Shown here one piece after another: positions 45,160 to 54,968 of a stretch of 64,000 nt of DNA. Position numbers and translations under genes: made by a program. The DNA is taken from the NCBI GenBank assembly GCA_037157565.1, contig JAZHRO010000013.1:30508501-30572500 (forward strand), read 5' to 3'. Below the pieces are notes generated by a model. That model was given only the letters and a program-made list of their open reading frames with translations. It was not told the origin of the DNA and did no database searches. Within the stretch, counting starts at the first letter, position 1; the number at the start of each line of letters is the position of its first letter. The stretch comes from Thalassia testudinum (taxonomy: Eukaryota > Streptophyta > Magnoliopsida > Alismatales > Hydrocharitaceae).

Positions 45160-45786
45160 TGCTCCGGCCCCTCCTCGTCCTGCTAAGTAGGTAGAACTCC
45201 TCTTCTTCCTCCCCTCTTCCTTTTCCTCACTTTACATCTTTACTGTTACCCCGATCCGATCAATCGCCCTCACCTTCACCTCCGGCCCCTGCTCCAGCGA
45301 CCCGCTCCCATCACTCCAGCAACCCACACGGCTCGCCGACCACCGCAGAACCTCCGCCTCCTCACCCTGATCAACCTCCGCCCTTCCACTTCCCCCAAAT
45401 CACCCTCTGCAACTCCACCAAACAAACCCATCTCCTAACCTGCAGTTTGACCTAGGGCGGCCCTTAGGCTCCGCCCCGCCGCCTGCACACCCCCTGACCA
45501 CCTTCGCCGTGCCACGGCGAAGGTCCTCCACATTTATGGTTGGGCCGAGAGGCCGTTTCTCTGTGGGCAGGTACCTGCGCTCGCCGCCGCCATTGTTGAA
45601 GCGAAGCAGCTTCTTCACCTGCTGCCCCAGGTGCGCCACGCCCAGGTCACGCCCCCAGGCTGCGCGAGGTGTCTTCGCAAAGCGTCAGGCTGCAGTTGAG
45701 GCGAAGCCCTCGCGCGAAGCCCTCGTGCGAAGCCTCGACCGCCGCTGCCTCCTCCGCGCAGGCGTCAAATTGGGGTGGGACATTTA

Positions 45787-45828
45787 GTCCCACCTCGGAA
45801 GGCTCTAAAGGAGCGCAGCGGTATAAAG
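45787..45828 (+). promoter_or_regulatory. USE + 24 bp + TATA box, element A 5' LTR
   Basis: GTCCCACCTCG (45787-45797) differs in one base from the plant snRNA upstream sequence element RTCCCACATCG. Then come exactly 24 bp and TATAAAG (45822-45828). In plant snRNA genes 23-24 bp between USE and TATA goes with RNA polymerase III (U6 type), and about 33-34 bp with polymerase II. The USE is also the right arm of a palindrome, GGTGGGAC-ATTTA-GTCCCACC (45774-45794). Confidence 0.45.
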
Positions 45829-45851
45829 TGAAAAAGTGCTGGAGGCTTATT

Positions 45852-46097
45852 GCCTCAGCACACGGGGTGAGGTCCCCTTCACCCGCCCGATTACCCGGTC
45901 TCGCCTGCACTCACGCCTCGCGGACTTGGCCCGACCTGACTTAGCCTGACCTGCACTCCTCGCCCACCACGCACGTCGGTAGGCCTGGACCCGGGCTTGA
46001 CCCGTACCCAACTACCCGGTAGCTCTGGGAGAGCTTTCCGAAGAGCGGCATATGTGAGAGAGAAACGTGGGGGGGGGAGAGGGTAGAGTAGGTTTTT
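45852..46097 (+). ncRNA. predicted U6-promoter-like pol III transcript in LTR (about 246 nt)
   Basis: Predicted only. The start is set 29-30 bp after the TATA box, as in plant U6 genes. The end is the TTTTT at 46093-46097, the first run of at least four T after the TATA box. The GC-rich body begins with GCCTCAGCACA. It then has a GGGTGA...TCACCC stem with an 8-base loop at about 45865-45885 and GGACCCGGGC later. Corresponding spans are 56867-57112, 61312-61553, 43178-42939 (minus) and 62540-62773. No open frame of substance. An LTR leader transcribed by polymerase II is the alternative. Confidence 0.25.
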
Positions 46098-46772
46098 GCC
46101 CGCTGACGAAAACTTCGAAGAGTGCAGGCACAGGTGAAGAAGAAGAACCGGAGAAGAAAACTGACGGAAGAAGAGCAGCCAGGACTGCTCGAAGCAAAGA
46201 GGAAAAGGCGAAGAAGAAGAAGACGAGCAAGGCAGAGAGAAGAAGGACGACGAAAGCTGAAGGAAGAAGGAGCACTGAGCGGCATTGTAGCAGCGGCGGT
46301 TTAAGTCGTCTGATTGGAAAACCAGACGACGTCCTGAAGGCAAAGAAGGAGAAGGAAGGCGAGGCAGAGGAGAACACAGAGAGGCCAAGTGAAGACTCTG
46401 CAGAAGAAGAAGAGCAGGACCGCTCTACAGAAGAAAAAGGAAGAGACGAGCAGAAACAAGAGCTGAAAGAAGAAGAAGAACATCACCACTGCAGATAAAG
46501 AAGAAGAACGAAGGAAGAAAGCAGAAGATCTGAGAAGGAGAGGATAAGCAAAGAGAGAAGAAGAAAGAAGCCAACAAATTCTCTCTCTCTCTCTTTATTT
46601 TTTGTAAAAGAAACTTTGTACCCCTAGAATACAACTTGCTCCCTGAGTTCGACCTCGGGAACTCTTTTATTTTCCGAGTAAAAAATTTATATATTTGAAA
46701 TGATGGCAATAACTGGCTATACTACAACGCTATAACAAAACCCGGTTATACACGCCCTGCCAACGTTTCATT

Positions 46773-46790
46773 TGGCGCCGTTGCCGGGGA
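46773..46790 (+). other. primer binding site (tRNA-Asp type), element A
   Basis: TGGCGCCGTTGCCGGGGA, two bases after the 5' LTR, is complementary to the 3' end of plant tRNA-Asp, the usual primer of Athila elements. Confidence 0.85.
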
Positions 46791-47854
46791 GCAACGGCTA
46801 TTCTAGAGGTAAACATTCCTGTTTCTTTTTAGTTTCTGATAATCTCCTCTCTTTTGTGCAGCTATAGGAAATCAAGAAGACAAGCAACCGCACGACAACC
46901 ACTCCGAGGACAGGTAAATTTTTTTTCCTCTCGCTATTAACCCCTAAACTCTAAAGAGGAAGAAAAGAAAAGAACAAGCAATATAGGGCTAACCTGTCTT
47001 CCATACTTAGTAACCATAAAAAGTTGCATGTTTTCAACCCATTACTCCTGCACACTATTAAGGGTATTTAAGGGCTAACACATTCTTGCTTGAGCCCTAA
47101 TTACCCAACAAAGAGCTAACTGGACCAAGTAGAGCCAACCTAGGATCCAACACTAGGGATTTAGAGACACACTCCTTAAGCAAGAATTGAGAAAACCAAA
47201 TGAAGTGTGCCCAAGCCCTTGTCTGAAAATACCTATTCAAAGAAAACCTAAAACAATTGGCTCTCTAAACACTTGAACCCTAAAAGACAAGACCTAAAAG
47301 CTCTCAAAGGAAACAAGAGGTAAAGTTGACCCCTTGGGTCAACCAACCTTAAATTAGGTCACTCTTTGCACTTAAAAGACTAAAGTTCAAGTGAAACCTT
47401 AAGCACCCTGATCTTAAAATAAAAATTGGTAGACTTAAGAGGTCAAGATCCCCATTCTGGTCTACCTGGAACCGCAGTGACAAGAGAGGTCGGGTGGGGG
47501 AAACCCTGTAACCCGTGGGGACGCTCTACCGTGTAGGGGTCTTTGCAGGACTCTCCCTCTCTGGCTGCCCAGGTAATTCTCAGGTGGACGATCTTTCTGA
47601 TCAAGTGGTCCATCTGCCCCGCACCTCTATAGTCACCCAACACATTTTTGGGTGTCTTGATTGGGTCCAGCACCTTCTAAACTCATCTCTGCCAACAGTG
47701 CATGTACGGTAGGAGGTCCTTAAGACCACCCTTAAGACCTCCTTTAGAAATTCGCTCTCGTCAAGGCCAAGCCTCGACGCCCGTGTTTGTGCAGCAACAC
47801 CCTCACATTATTCTCTCTTCTGATTCAGAACCAAGTTCTTCTTCTTCCCCCATC
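46791..47854 (+). other. untranslated leader of element A
   Basis: About 1.06 kb between the primer site and the gag ATG, with short frames only. A donor-like GACAG|GTAAAT at about 46913 has a counterpart in element P (GGGTAGGTAATTT, about 63519). The leader is shared by both elements. Confidence 0.6.
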
Positions 47855-50800
47855 ATGGCTCAACCAGTTGAGGAAGAAAATAATCTGGAGCACCAGCTCT
47901 AACGACTCAATGACCTCTTCCAAAACTTCGTGCACCCACCACAGCGTCCTATGATGCGGGACCACTACAATCCTGCTGCGGTGGCCATTGAGCCTCGAGT
48001 CAGAATCCCGACTGGAGGACCTGATTCCGAATTAAAGCCCAACATGATTCATGCTATACCTAAATTCCATGGGCTTAATTCTGAAGATCCCTTCCAGCAC
48101 ATCAAACAGCTAAAGCATCTGGCCCAAACTTTTGGGTCAAATGCGCAAAATCGGGATATTCTTCTCATGAAGATGTTCTCCTTTTCTCTTATGGACAAGG
48201 CCGCCCATTGGTATCAAACTCAGACCCGGCCGATCAACACTTGGGAAGAACTTCAATCCGAGTTTTTGAAAAAGTTTTTTCCCGTTGGTCGGACCAACGC
48301 CTTGCGCCATCAGATTACACACTTCACTCAACAATCAGGAGAACCTCTCCATGAGGCATGGGATCGTTTTCAGGATCTCATGAGAAAGTGCCCCCATCAC
48401 GGAGTTCCTAAATGGGAACAAGTCCAATCTTTTTACCAGGGACTCCGTGAGGACATCCGCCTTTTCGTCAATGCAACTTGCGGAGGAAATATCATGGGTC
48501 AACATGAAGACACCGTGTGGGAGATTCTCGAAAACATGTGCGAGAACTCCATCAACAATGACTCCATGGGATTATTCGACAGGACGAATACCCGCACAGC
48601 GACGAATCTTAGGGGAGCACATGAGACGCAGGGCATGTCCGCATCAGTCGACCTGGAATTAATGGCCAGTCGATTGGACAAGGTTTCAATCATTGAGAAG
48701 AAGGTGGATGAGCTGACTCAGCACTTGCAGCGAGCCACCTCCGCACGTAACTCCTTTGCACAACCTCCTTCCACACAGGAGACTGTGCAAAACATCCTCC
48801 ACCGATCTTCCCCTAGGATGGATCCATATCCATCCCCATCTGATTCTCGGATCGGAGGATCATCCGATCCTTTCTACACCAGCCCGGGGAACTCCATTCC
48901 CCCTTTCCCTGATTCTCAAGAGGTTCCTCAGACCTGCGAGGACCTCAACGCCATCCAGAACGACCCATTCTCCAACACTTACAACCCTGGATGGCGAAAC
49001 CATCCCAATTTTCAGTCGGCGGGAAATTCCCAAACCCAAAGACCACATTTTCAGTCCCGCCCACAGCCCTCTCGTCATTACCAGCCGCCTCAGCCTCGGC
49101 CCAACCCTACTTATCCATCAGGGCCAAATCAGGATCAAATGTCCCTAATCCTTCAGACTCTGGCTGACATTCAAAGAACGAATGCGGCTATTCAAAAACA
49201 GCACAAGGACGAACTTACAGAGGTTAAAACTCAACTCGCCCAGTTGGCAAATTCTCGCCAGCCAGGCACACTCCCTTCCCAACCTCTTCCTAACCCTAAT
49301 AACGTGCCGACCCAGAAGCGCGTTATGAATCCAAATTTAGGCCACGCACAATGGATTTATCAGGCCCCTACTGCTCCATCTCCAGATGAGATGGAAGCTT
49401 CAACTTCTTATGCGGGATTTCAGCAGCAGCCACCCCTCTTACCAAACCCAAACCAAAATCAGGCTGGATTAAATTCTGTAACAACACGTAGTGGTAAAAC
49501 AACTCAAGACCTGCAGTATCCAAACCACTCCAAGCCTGATAACCATGACCCTAGGATAGTTATCCAAGATACCACTGTCCCAAATCAAGAACCCGGACCT
49601 ATCCTAGAAGAACCAACCAAGGTCCCATTCCCTGAAGCCTTAATCAAAGAAAAGAGAAGAACCAAGCCCGTGGCACCTGAGGAGGACCTGGTCAAGCTCT
49701 TTGAGCAGGTCCACATAAACATCCCCTTGATGGATGCAATCCACCACGTATCGGCTTATGCACGATTTTTAAAGAATGTGTGTACACCCCAACGTAAGCC
49801 GCGAACCAAGAGTGGGAGTCCAATTGTTCTGTCAGAGCAAGCCAGCTCTGTAATCCTAAGCAGACTCCCACCCAAGGCTAAAGATCCTGGTACTCCCCTG
49901 ATTTCCTGCAAGATAGGTGATACACAATTTGATAGAGCATTGCTAGACTTGGGTGCTTCCATAAATCTGATACCCACATCCTTACTTAACCATCTAGAAG
50001 AATCTGAGCTGAAACCAACTGAGGTGACATTACAATTAGCAGATCGATCTATAAAGTCACCAAAAGGGATTCTCGAGGATGTTATTGTGAGAGTGCGGGA
50101 TTTCTACTTTCCTGTAGACTTCATAGTCTTAGATATGGACGCACCTGAGAACCCTAGGGATACACCAATCATTTTAGGGAGACCTTTCTTGGCTACTGCT
50201 AGAGCTAACATTAGCTGTGAGGAGGGCCAAATAGAGCTCAGATTTGGGAATCAAACACTGAAAATTGATATATTTAAGGCCCAACAAGGAACCAATTGCG
50301 GAGTCATCGAACAGATTTGTGACATTAGGACTTTGGTTGATGAAACACACTTCCAGAATGATCTGATTATACCTCATCAACCGCAGAAAGATCTTGATCC
50401 GCAAACTAAAGAGTCAAATCCAGATATGAACAACCCAGTAACTCCCACCCTTGAACCTCACATCTATACTGAACCACCCGCTGCTGCTGATAACCCAATC
50501 CTCGAACTGAAACCCCTTCCTGCTCACTTGAAATACATCTTTTTGGGTTCTAATCAGACCCCTCCTGTGATTATCAATTCCAACCTCAGTCCTGAACAGG
50601 AATCCCGTCTGATTGTTGTCCTCCAACAACATCGCAGAGCCATCGGGTGGACTCTCGATGATTTGACTGGAATAAGTCCCTCTTATTGTACTCATCATAT
50701 CTATTCAGAAGAGGGCACACGACCTTCTCGTGAAATGCAGAGACGCTTAAATCCCAATCTGCAGGAGGTCGTGAAAAAGGAGATCATCAAGTGGTTAGAT

Positions 50801-53401
50801 GCCGGAATCATCTACCCGATCTCCGATAGTCGTTGGGTGAGCCCAATTCAGGTCGTGCCCAAGAAGGCAGGACTCACCACTATAACGACTGAGACCGGAG
50901 AAATCATTCCTACCCGATTAGCCAACTCGTGGAGAGTCTGTATAGATTACCGCCGACTCAATTCCTCCACGAAGAAGGATCATTTCCCACTGCCTTTCAT
51001 TGATCAGATTCTCGAGAAACTAGCGGGAAATAGGTTCTTCTGCTTCCTTGACGGGTACTCCGGTTACAACCAGGTGGCAATCCATCCTGAGGACCAAGAA
51101 AAGACCACGTTCACCTGCCCCTTCGGAACATATGCTTTCCGAAGGATGCCTTTCGGTCTTTGCAATGCACCCGCTACTTTTCAGCGATGCATGCTTGCCA
51201 TATTCTCAGATATGGTAGGTGATTATCTGGAAGTCTTCATGGATGACTTTTCAGTTTTCGGAGCATCATTCGACGATTGCCTCCAACACTTGGTCCAGAT
51301 ACTCAGGCGGTGCATCGATGTGAATTTGGTTCTTTCCTGGGAAAAGAGCCATTTCATGGTGCCTGAGGGAATTGTCCTGGGGCACTCAATTTCGGAAAAA
51401 GGCCTCCAAGTGGACCGAGCTAAGGTTGATCTGATTTCTCACCTTCCTATGCCTAGCTCGATCAAGGACATCCGATCTTTTTTGGGGCATGTCGGTTTTT
51501 ATCGACGATTTATCCCTGATTTTTCAAAAATCGCACGCCCCCTGACCACGCTTCTCTCCAAGGATGTACCTTTCAAAATTTCCAAGGAATGCACTCAAGC
51601 ATTTGAGATCCTACGTGACCGAGTCACCCAAGCCCCGATCCTACAGTCCCCTGATTGGTCTCAACCCTTTGAGATCATGTGCGATGCATCCGACTTTGCT
51701 GTAGGAGCGGTTTTAGGGCAGAAAATTGACGGGAAACCTGTGGTCATTTACTACGCCAGCAAAACACTCGATGAGGCTCAGTGTAACTATACGGTTACTG
51801 AGAAAGAGCTGCTAGCTGTAGTATTTGCCCTAGAAAAATTCAGATCGTACCTTCTGGGTTCCCGTGTCATCATATACTCAGATCACACAGCTGTGAGGCA
51901 TCTCCTTGCAAAGAAGGACGCGAAACCTCGATTAATCTGATGGATCTTGCTGTTGCAAGAATTTGACCTTGAGATTCGCGACAAAGCGGGAAAGCAAAAT
52001 GTGGTAGCTGATCACTTGTCCCGTCTTCCTTCTGAAATAATTGACCCTTCCGGACCCATCACTGAGCATTTTCCTGATGAGCACCTGCTGACTATTGGTA
52101 CTAGCCTTCCATGGTTTGCTAATGTAGTAAATTACTTGGCATCTCATCAGATCCCGTCCGATTGGCCGGAGGCCAAGAAGGACAAATTACGCTCCGATGC
52201 CAAGTAGTACATTTAGGAAGACCCGTACCTCTTCCGCATAGGTGCTGATCAGATCATCCGGAGATGTGTCCTGGAAGAGGAATTCAACAATATCCTCTCT
52301 TTCTGCCATGACCAGGCATGCGGTGGCCATTTCGCCGGGCATAAAACCGCATCAAAAGTCCTCCAATGCGGCTTTTACTGGCCCACACTGTTCAAAGACG
52401 CGTACAGTCACTGCAAGGCATGCAGTCGTTGCCAGACTTTGGGCAACATGAGCCATCGCGACATGATGCCTATGCAACCGATTCTAGTATGCGAAATCTT
52501 TGATGTTTGGGGGATTGATTTTATGGGCCCCTTTCCTGTTTCGGATGGTTTCGAATACATTCTGTTGGCTGTGGACTACGTGTCCAAATGGATTGAAGTC
52601 ATACCGACCCGAACCTGTGATCACAAGATCGTTCTCAAATTCATTCATCAAAACATTTTCTCAAGGTTCGGGATTCCTCGTGCAATAATCTCTGATGGGG
52701 GGACCCATTTCACAAATGCTCAGTTTAGGTCACTGATGACCAAATATGGGGTGTCTCACCAAATCTCTACTCCTTACCACCCCCAAACTAATGGTCTAGC
52801 TGAGCTGTCTAATCGGGAGATCAAGAAAATCCTGCAAGTCACTGTTCGACCTGACAGGAAGGACTGGTCGTCCTGACTTCCGGAAGCATTGTGGGCCTAT
52901 AGGACCGCCCACAAAACCCAATTAGGCATGTCTCCCTTTAGACTGGTGTACGGAAAGGCGTGTCACCTTCCCGTAGAACTGGAACATAAAGCCTATTGGG
53001 CAGTACGGAACTGTAATCTAGATTTTTCGAAGGTTGGAACCCACAGAAAACTTTAAATCAGCGAGATCGATGAATTACGCTTAGACGCGTATGAGAGCTC
53101 GCGAATCTACAAGGAGCGGGTTAAAGCCCTCCACGACAAGCATATCTCGAGAAAAATCTTTCATCCTGGTCAGAAGGTCCTACTCTTTGTTGCTCGACTC
53201 AAACTTTTCCCGGGAAAGCTGCGATCCAAGTGGGTCGAACCATATTTAGTCCGACAAGTTTTTAGAAATGGAGCTATCGAAATCAGTCCACTCAGCCACG
53301 ATTCTGAACCTTTCATCGTGAACGGTCAGAGACTCAAGCCGTTCATTGATGTAACTTCTACTGATTTGGCTGAAGCATCTTATATCCTCCATTCCCCTTG
53401 A
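47855..53401 (+). pseudogene. Athila gag-pol polyprotein, one frame with six stops
   Basis: One reading frame of 1849 codons from ATG 47855 to TGA 53399-53401, interrupted only by stops at 47900, 51938, 52205, 52214, 52874 and 53054, with no frameshift. The longest open stretch is 47903-51937. Domains: GAG from about 48070 (DKAAHWYQTQTRPINTWEEL); Pro/Gln-rich linker; protease with LLDLGASINLIP near 49940; reverse transcriptase with RLNSSTKKDHFPLPFID and FMDDF (about 51236-51250); RNase H with CDASDFAVGAVLGQ (about 51680); integrase with an H2C2 zinc finger (HDQACGGHF...CKACSRCQ, 52310-52440), DFMGPF, SDGGTHF and a glutamate in LAELSNREIKK. The proteins would form the particle, copy the RNA and insert the DNA. 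Six stops mean no full polyprotein, so the copy is not autonomous. Confidence 0.92.
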
Positions 53402-54956
53402 GCTTATTGCGCCCAACCGATGGCGTAAAACTCAGCGCTTAACGGGAGGCAACCCGTCATTTTCCTAAAAATCCAAAACTTTTTCTGACACCTTTTTGCA
53501 CTTAAGGTTCACCCTTGTAGACAGCCGACCCCACCTCAGATGCTTGCATCTGGGATTAGAAATCGTCCGCAAAAATTCAACCCGACCCATCCACTCATCC
53601 AAATTTCTGTCTTAAGGAATGAACTAAGTTAAATAAAAACCCCCTAGGTTACAATGAGGACATTGCAAATCTTAGGCATGGGGGGGGGTATGAAAGTGCA
53701 AAACTTGTAAGAAAAGGTTTCAAACAAAAAATTCACATATGCCAAAAACACCATAAAAATTAAAATTTTTTTGAAAAAGAATAAAAGGAAAAGAGGAGAA
53801 GGAAATTTTGTGAAGGAGAAGGAGAAAAGAAACAAAATGAAAAAGGAGCACAAAATTATGAGAAAAGGTGATAGTCATTAGTAAGGAACTAAGGAATTAA
53901 CCTAAGTTCTAGACCTCATTCAAGAAAATAATTGAAAAGTACACAATGAGATTAGTAAGAACGCAAACCTTAGGCATTCTTGGATAGACTCTTAGTACCC
54001 ATTAAGATCTGAACATTCCTCAAGAGGTTGAGGAAAATGAAAAGCTGAAGTATTAGGTCTAAGGCTTAGGGAGTATTTGGCCTCGTTAACTAATTTTTGG
54101 TTTACGGGACTTAGTAACCTAAGCACCCTAACCTCACACACAGCCTGGTTCAGTAAGCGTAAAAATCAAAATCACGCAGAAGCGTCGCAAAATTCTGAAA
54201 AGAACACCTAGAGTAGGAGCGGCCGATCAACACAAGTTGATTTGGACGAGTTCCCAGCGCGGAGAGGCGGGAAATCCCCTCGAAGATGCATAACAAAATA
54301 TCATCTCCTCGGTGCTTGTCTCTTAGGATATTTACATATCCTACTGGGGGCATGTAAGCACTCTGCTGATTCAGATTCCATGGATGGCATTATCTCGAAG
54401 TGTCAATTGCCAGGGTCTGGATTCGGCCACGGAACACCATGGATGGGATTATCTCGAAATCTCAATAGCCAGGGTTCCGGGGGTTGCCATGGGCGGTGCT
54501 ATCTCGAAGCATCGATTGCCAGGAACCCTTGAGGATTGATGATGGGAGCAAGGAATCTGATACAGACCGTTTTGAAAAGCCAATCCTAGGCTAGAACTAA
54601 AAAGAAAATCAGAGAGAAAACTCTCCAAACAGAATAACTTTCTATCTCTCTCTTACAAAACGCACTGCGAACTGAGCCAGGGCTAAAATCATTTCAAGCA
54701 CGGGTGCTTTAACTACAAAGTCCAATAAACCTTATGTTAGTTCTTGTGGGCCTTAAAAATCTTTGCTAAGGACTGAGGCCAAGGCTAGACAGATTTGGAT
54801 CTTGATTGGTACTAGGGTATCTTTTAGGCCTTTGGTCAGCATTCTAACCTAATCTAAGCTCAAATGAAAAAGCACTTATCTGAAGCTATTAAGAACTTCA
54901 TGGTCTAGAACAAGGGTTGAAACCTTAAGTTTTTGCTAAGGGACTAGCAAAATCTA
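53402..54956 (+). other. 3' non-coding part of element A, no env frame
   Basis: Athila elements often have an env-like frame here; none is present. A G-rich stretch GGCATGGGGGGGGGTATG at about 53676-53692 looks like a second polypurine tract, 1.28 kb before the real one. Confidence 0.65.
54378..54530. repeat. three degenerate tandem repeats (59 and 50 bp apart)
   Basis: Units start CCATGGATGGCATTATCTCG (54378), CCATGGATGGGATTATCTCG (54437) and CCATGGGCGGTGCTATCTCG (54487). Each goes on to a CAAT(T/A)GCCAGG block. The last unit also occurs reversed at 59340-59395 in element M, so it belongs to the family. Confidence 0.75.
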
Positions 54957-54968
54957 GGCATGGGGGTA
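54957..54968 (+). other. polypurine tract of element A
   Basis: AGGCATGGGGGTA lies directly before the 3' LTR. It is the primer site for plus-strand DNA synthesis. Confidence 0.75.

Larger units (their letters stand above)
43966..46770 (+). repeat. 5' LTR of element A (2805 bp)
   Basis: Starts TGATGAGAACCTCATCA and ends CAACGTTTCA. Landmarks: pol II-type TATA box CTATAAGTA at 44891-44899; inverted repeat at 45135-45159; GCGAAGCCCTCG repeats at 45695-45745; USE module at 45787-46097; GAAGAAG-rich tract 46130-46560; CT microsatellite about 46583. In the first 330 bp it differs from the 3' LTR at about seven places, so the insertion is fairly recent. Confidence 0.92.

Noticed and set aside
46067..46498. 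Glu/Lys/Arg-rich open frame of 143 codons and its overlapping antisense frames
   Set aside because: Product of the GAAGAAG purine tract of the LTR; repeated in the 3' LTR with altered frames.
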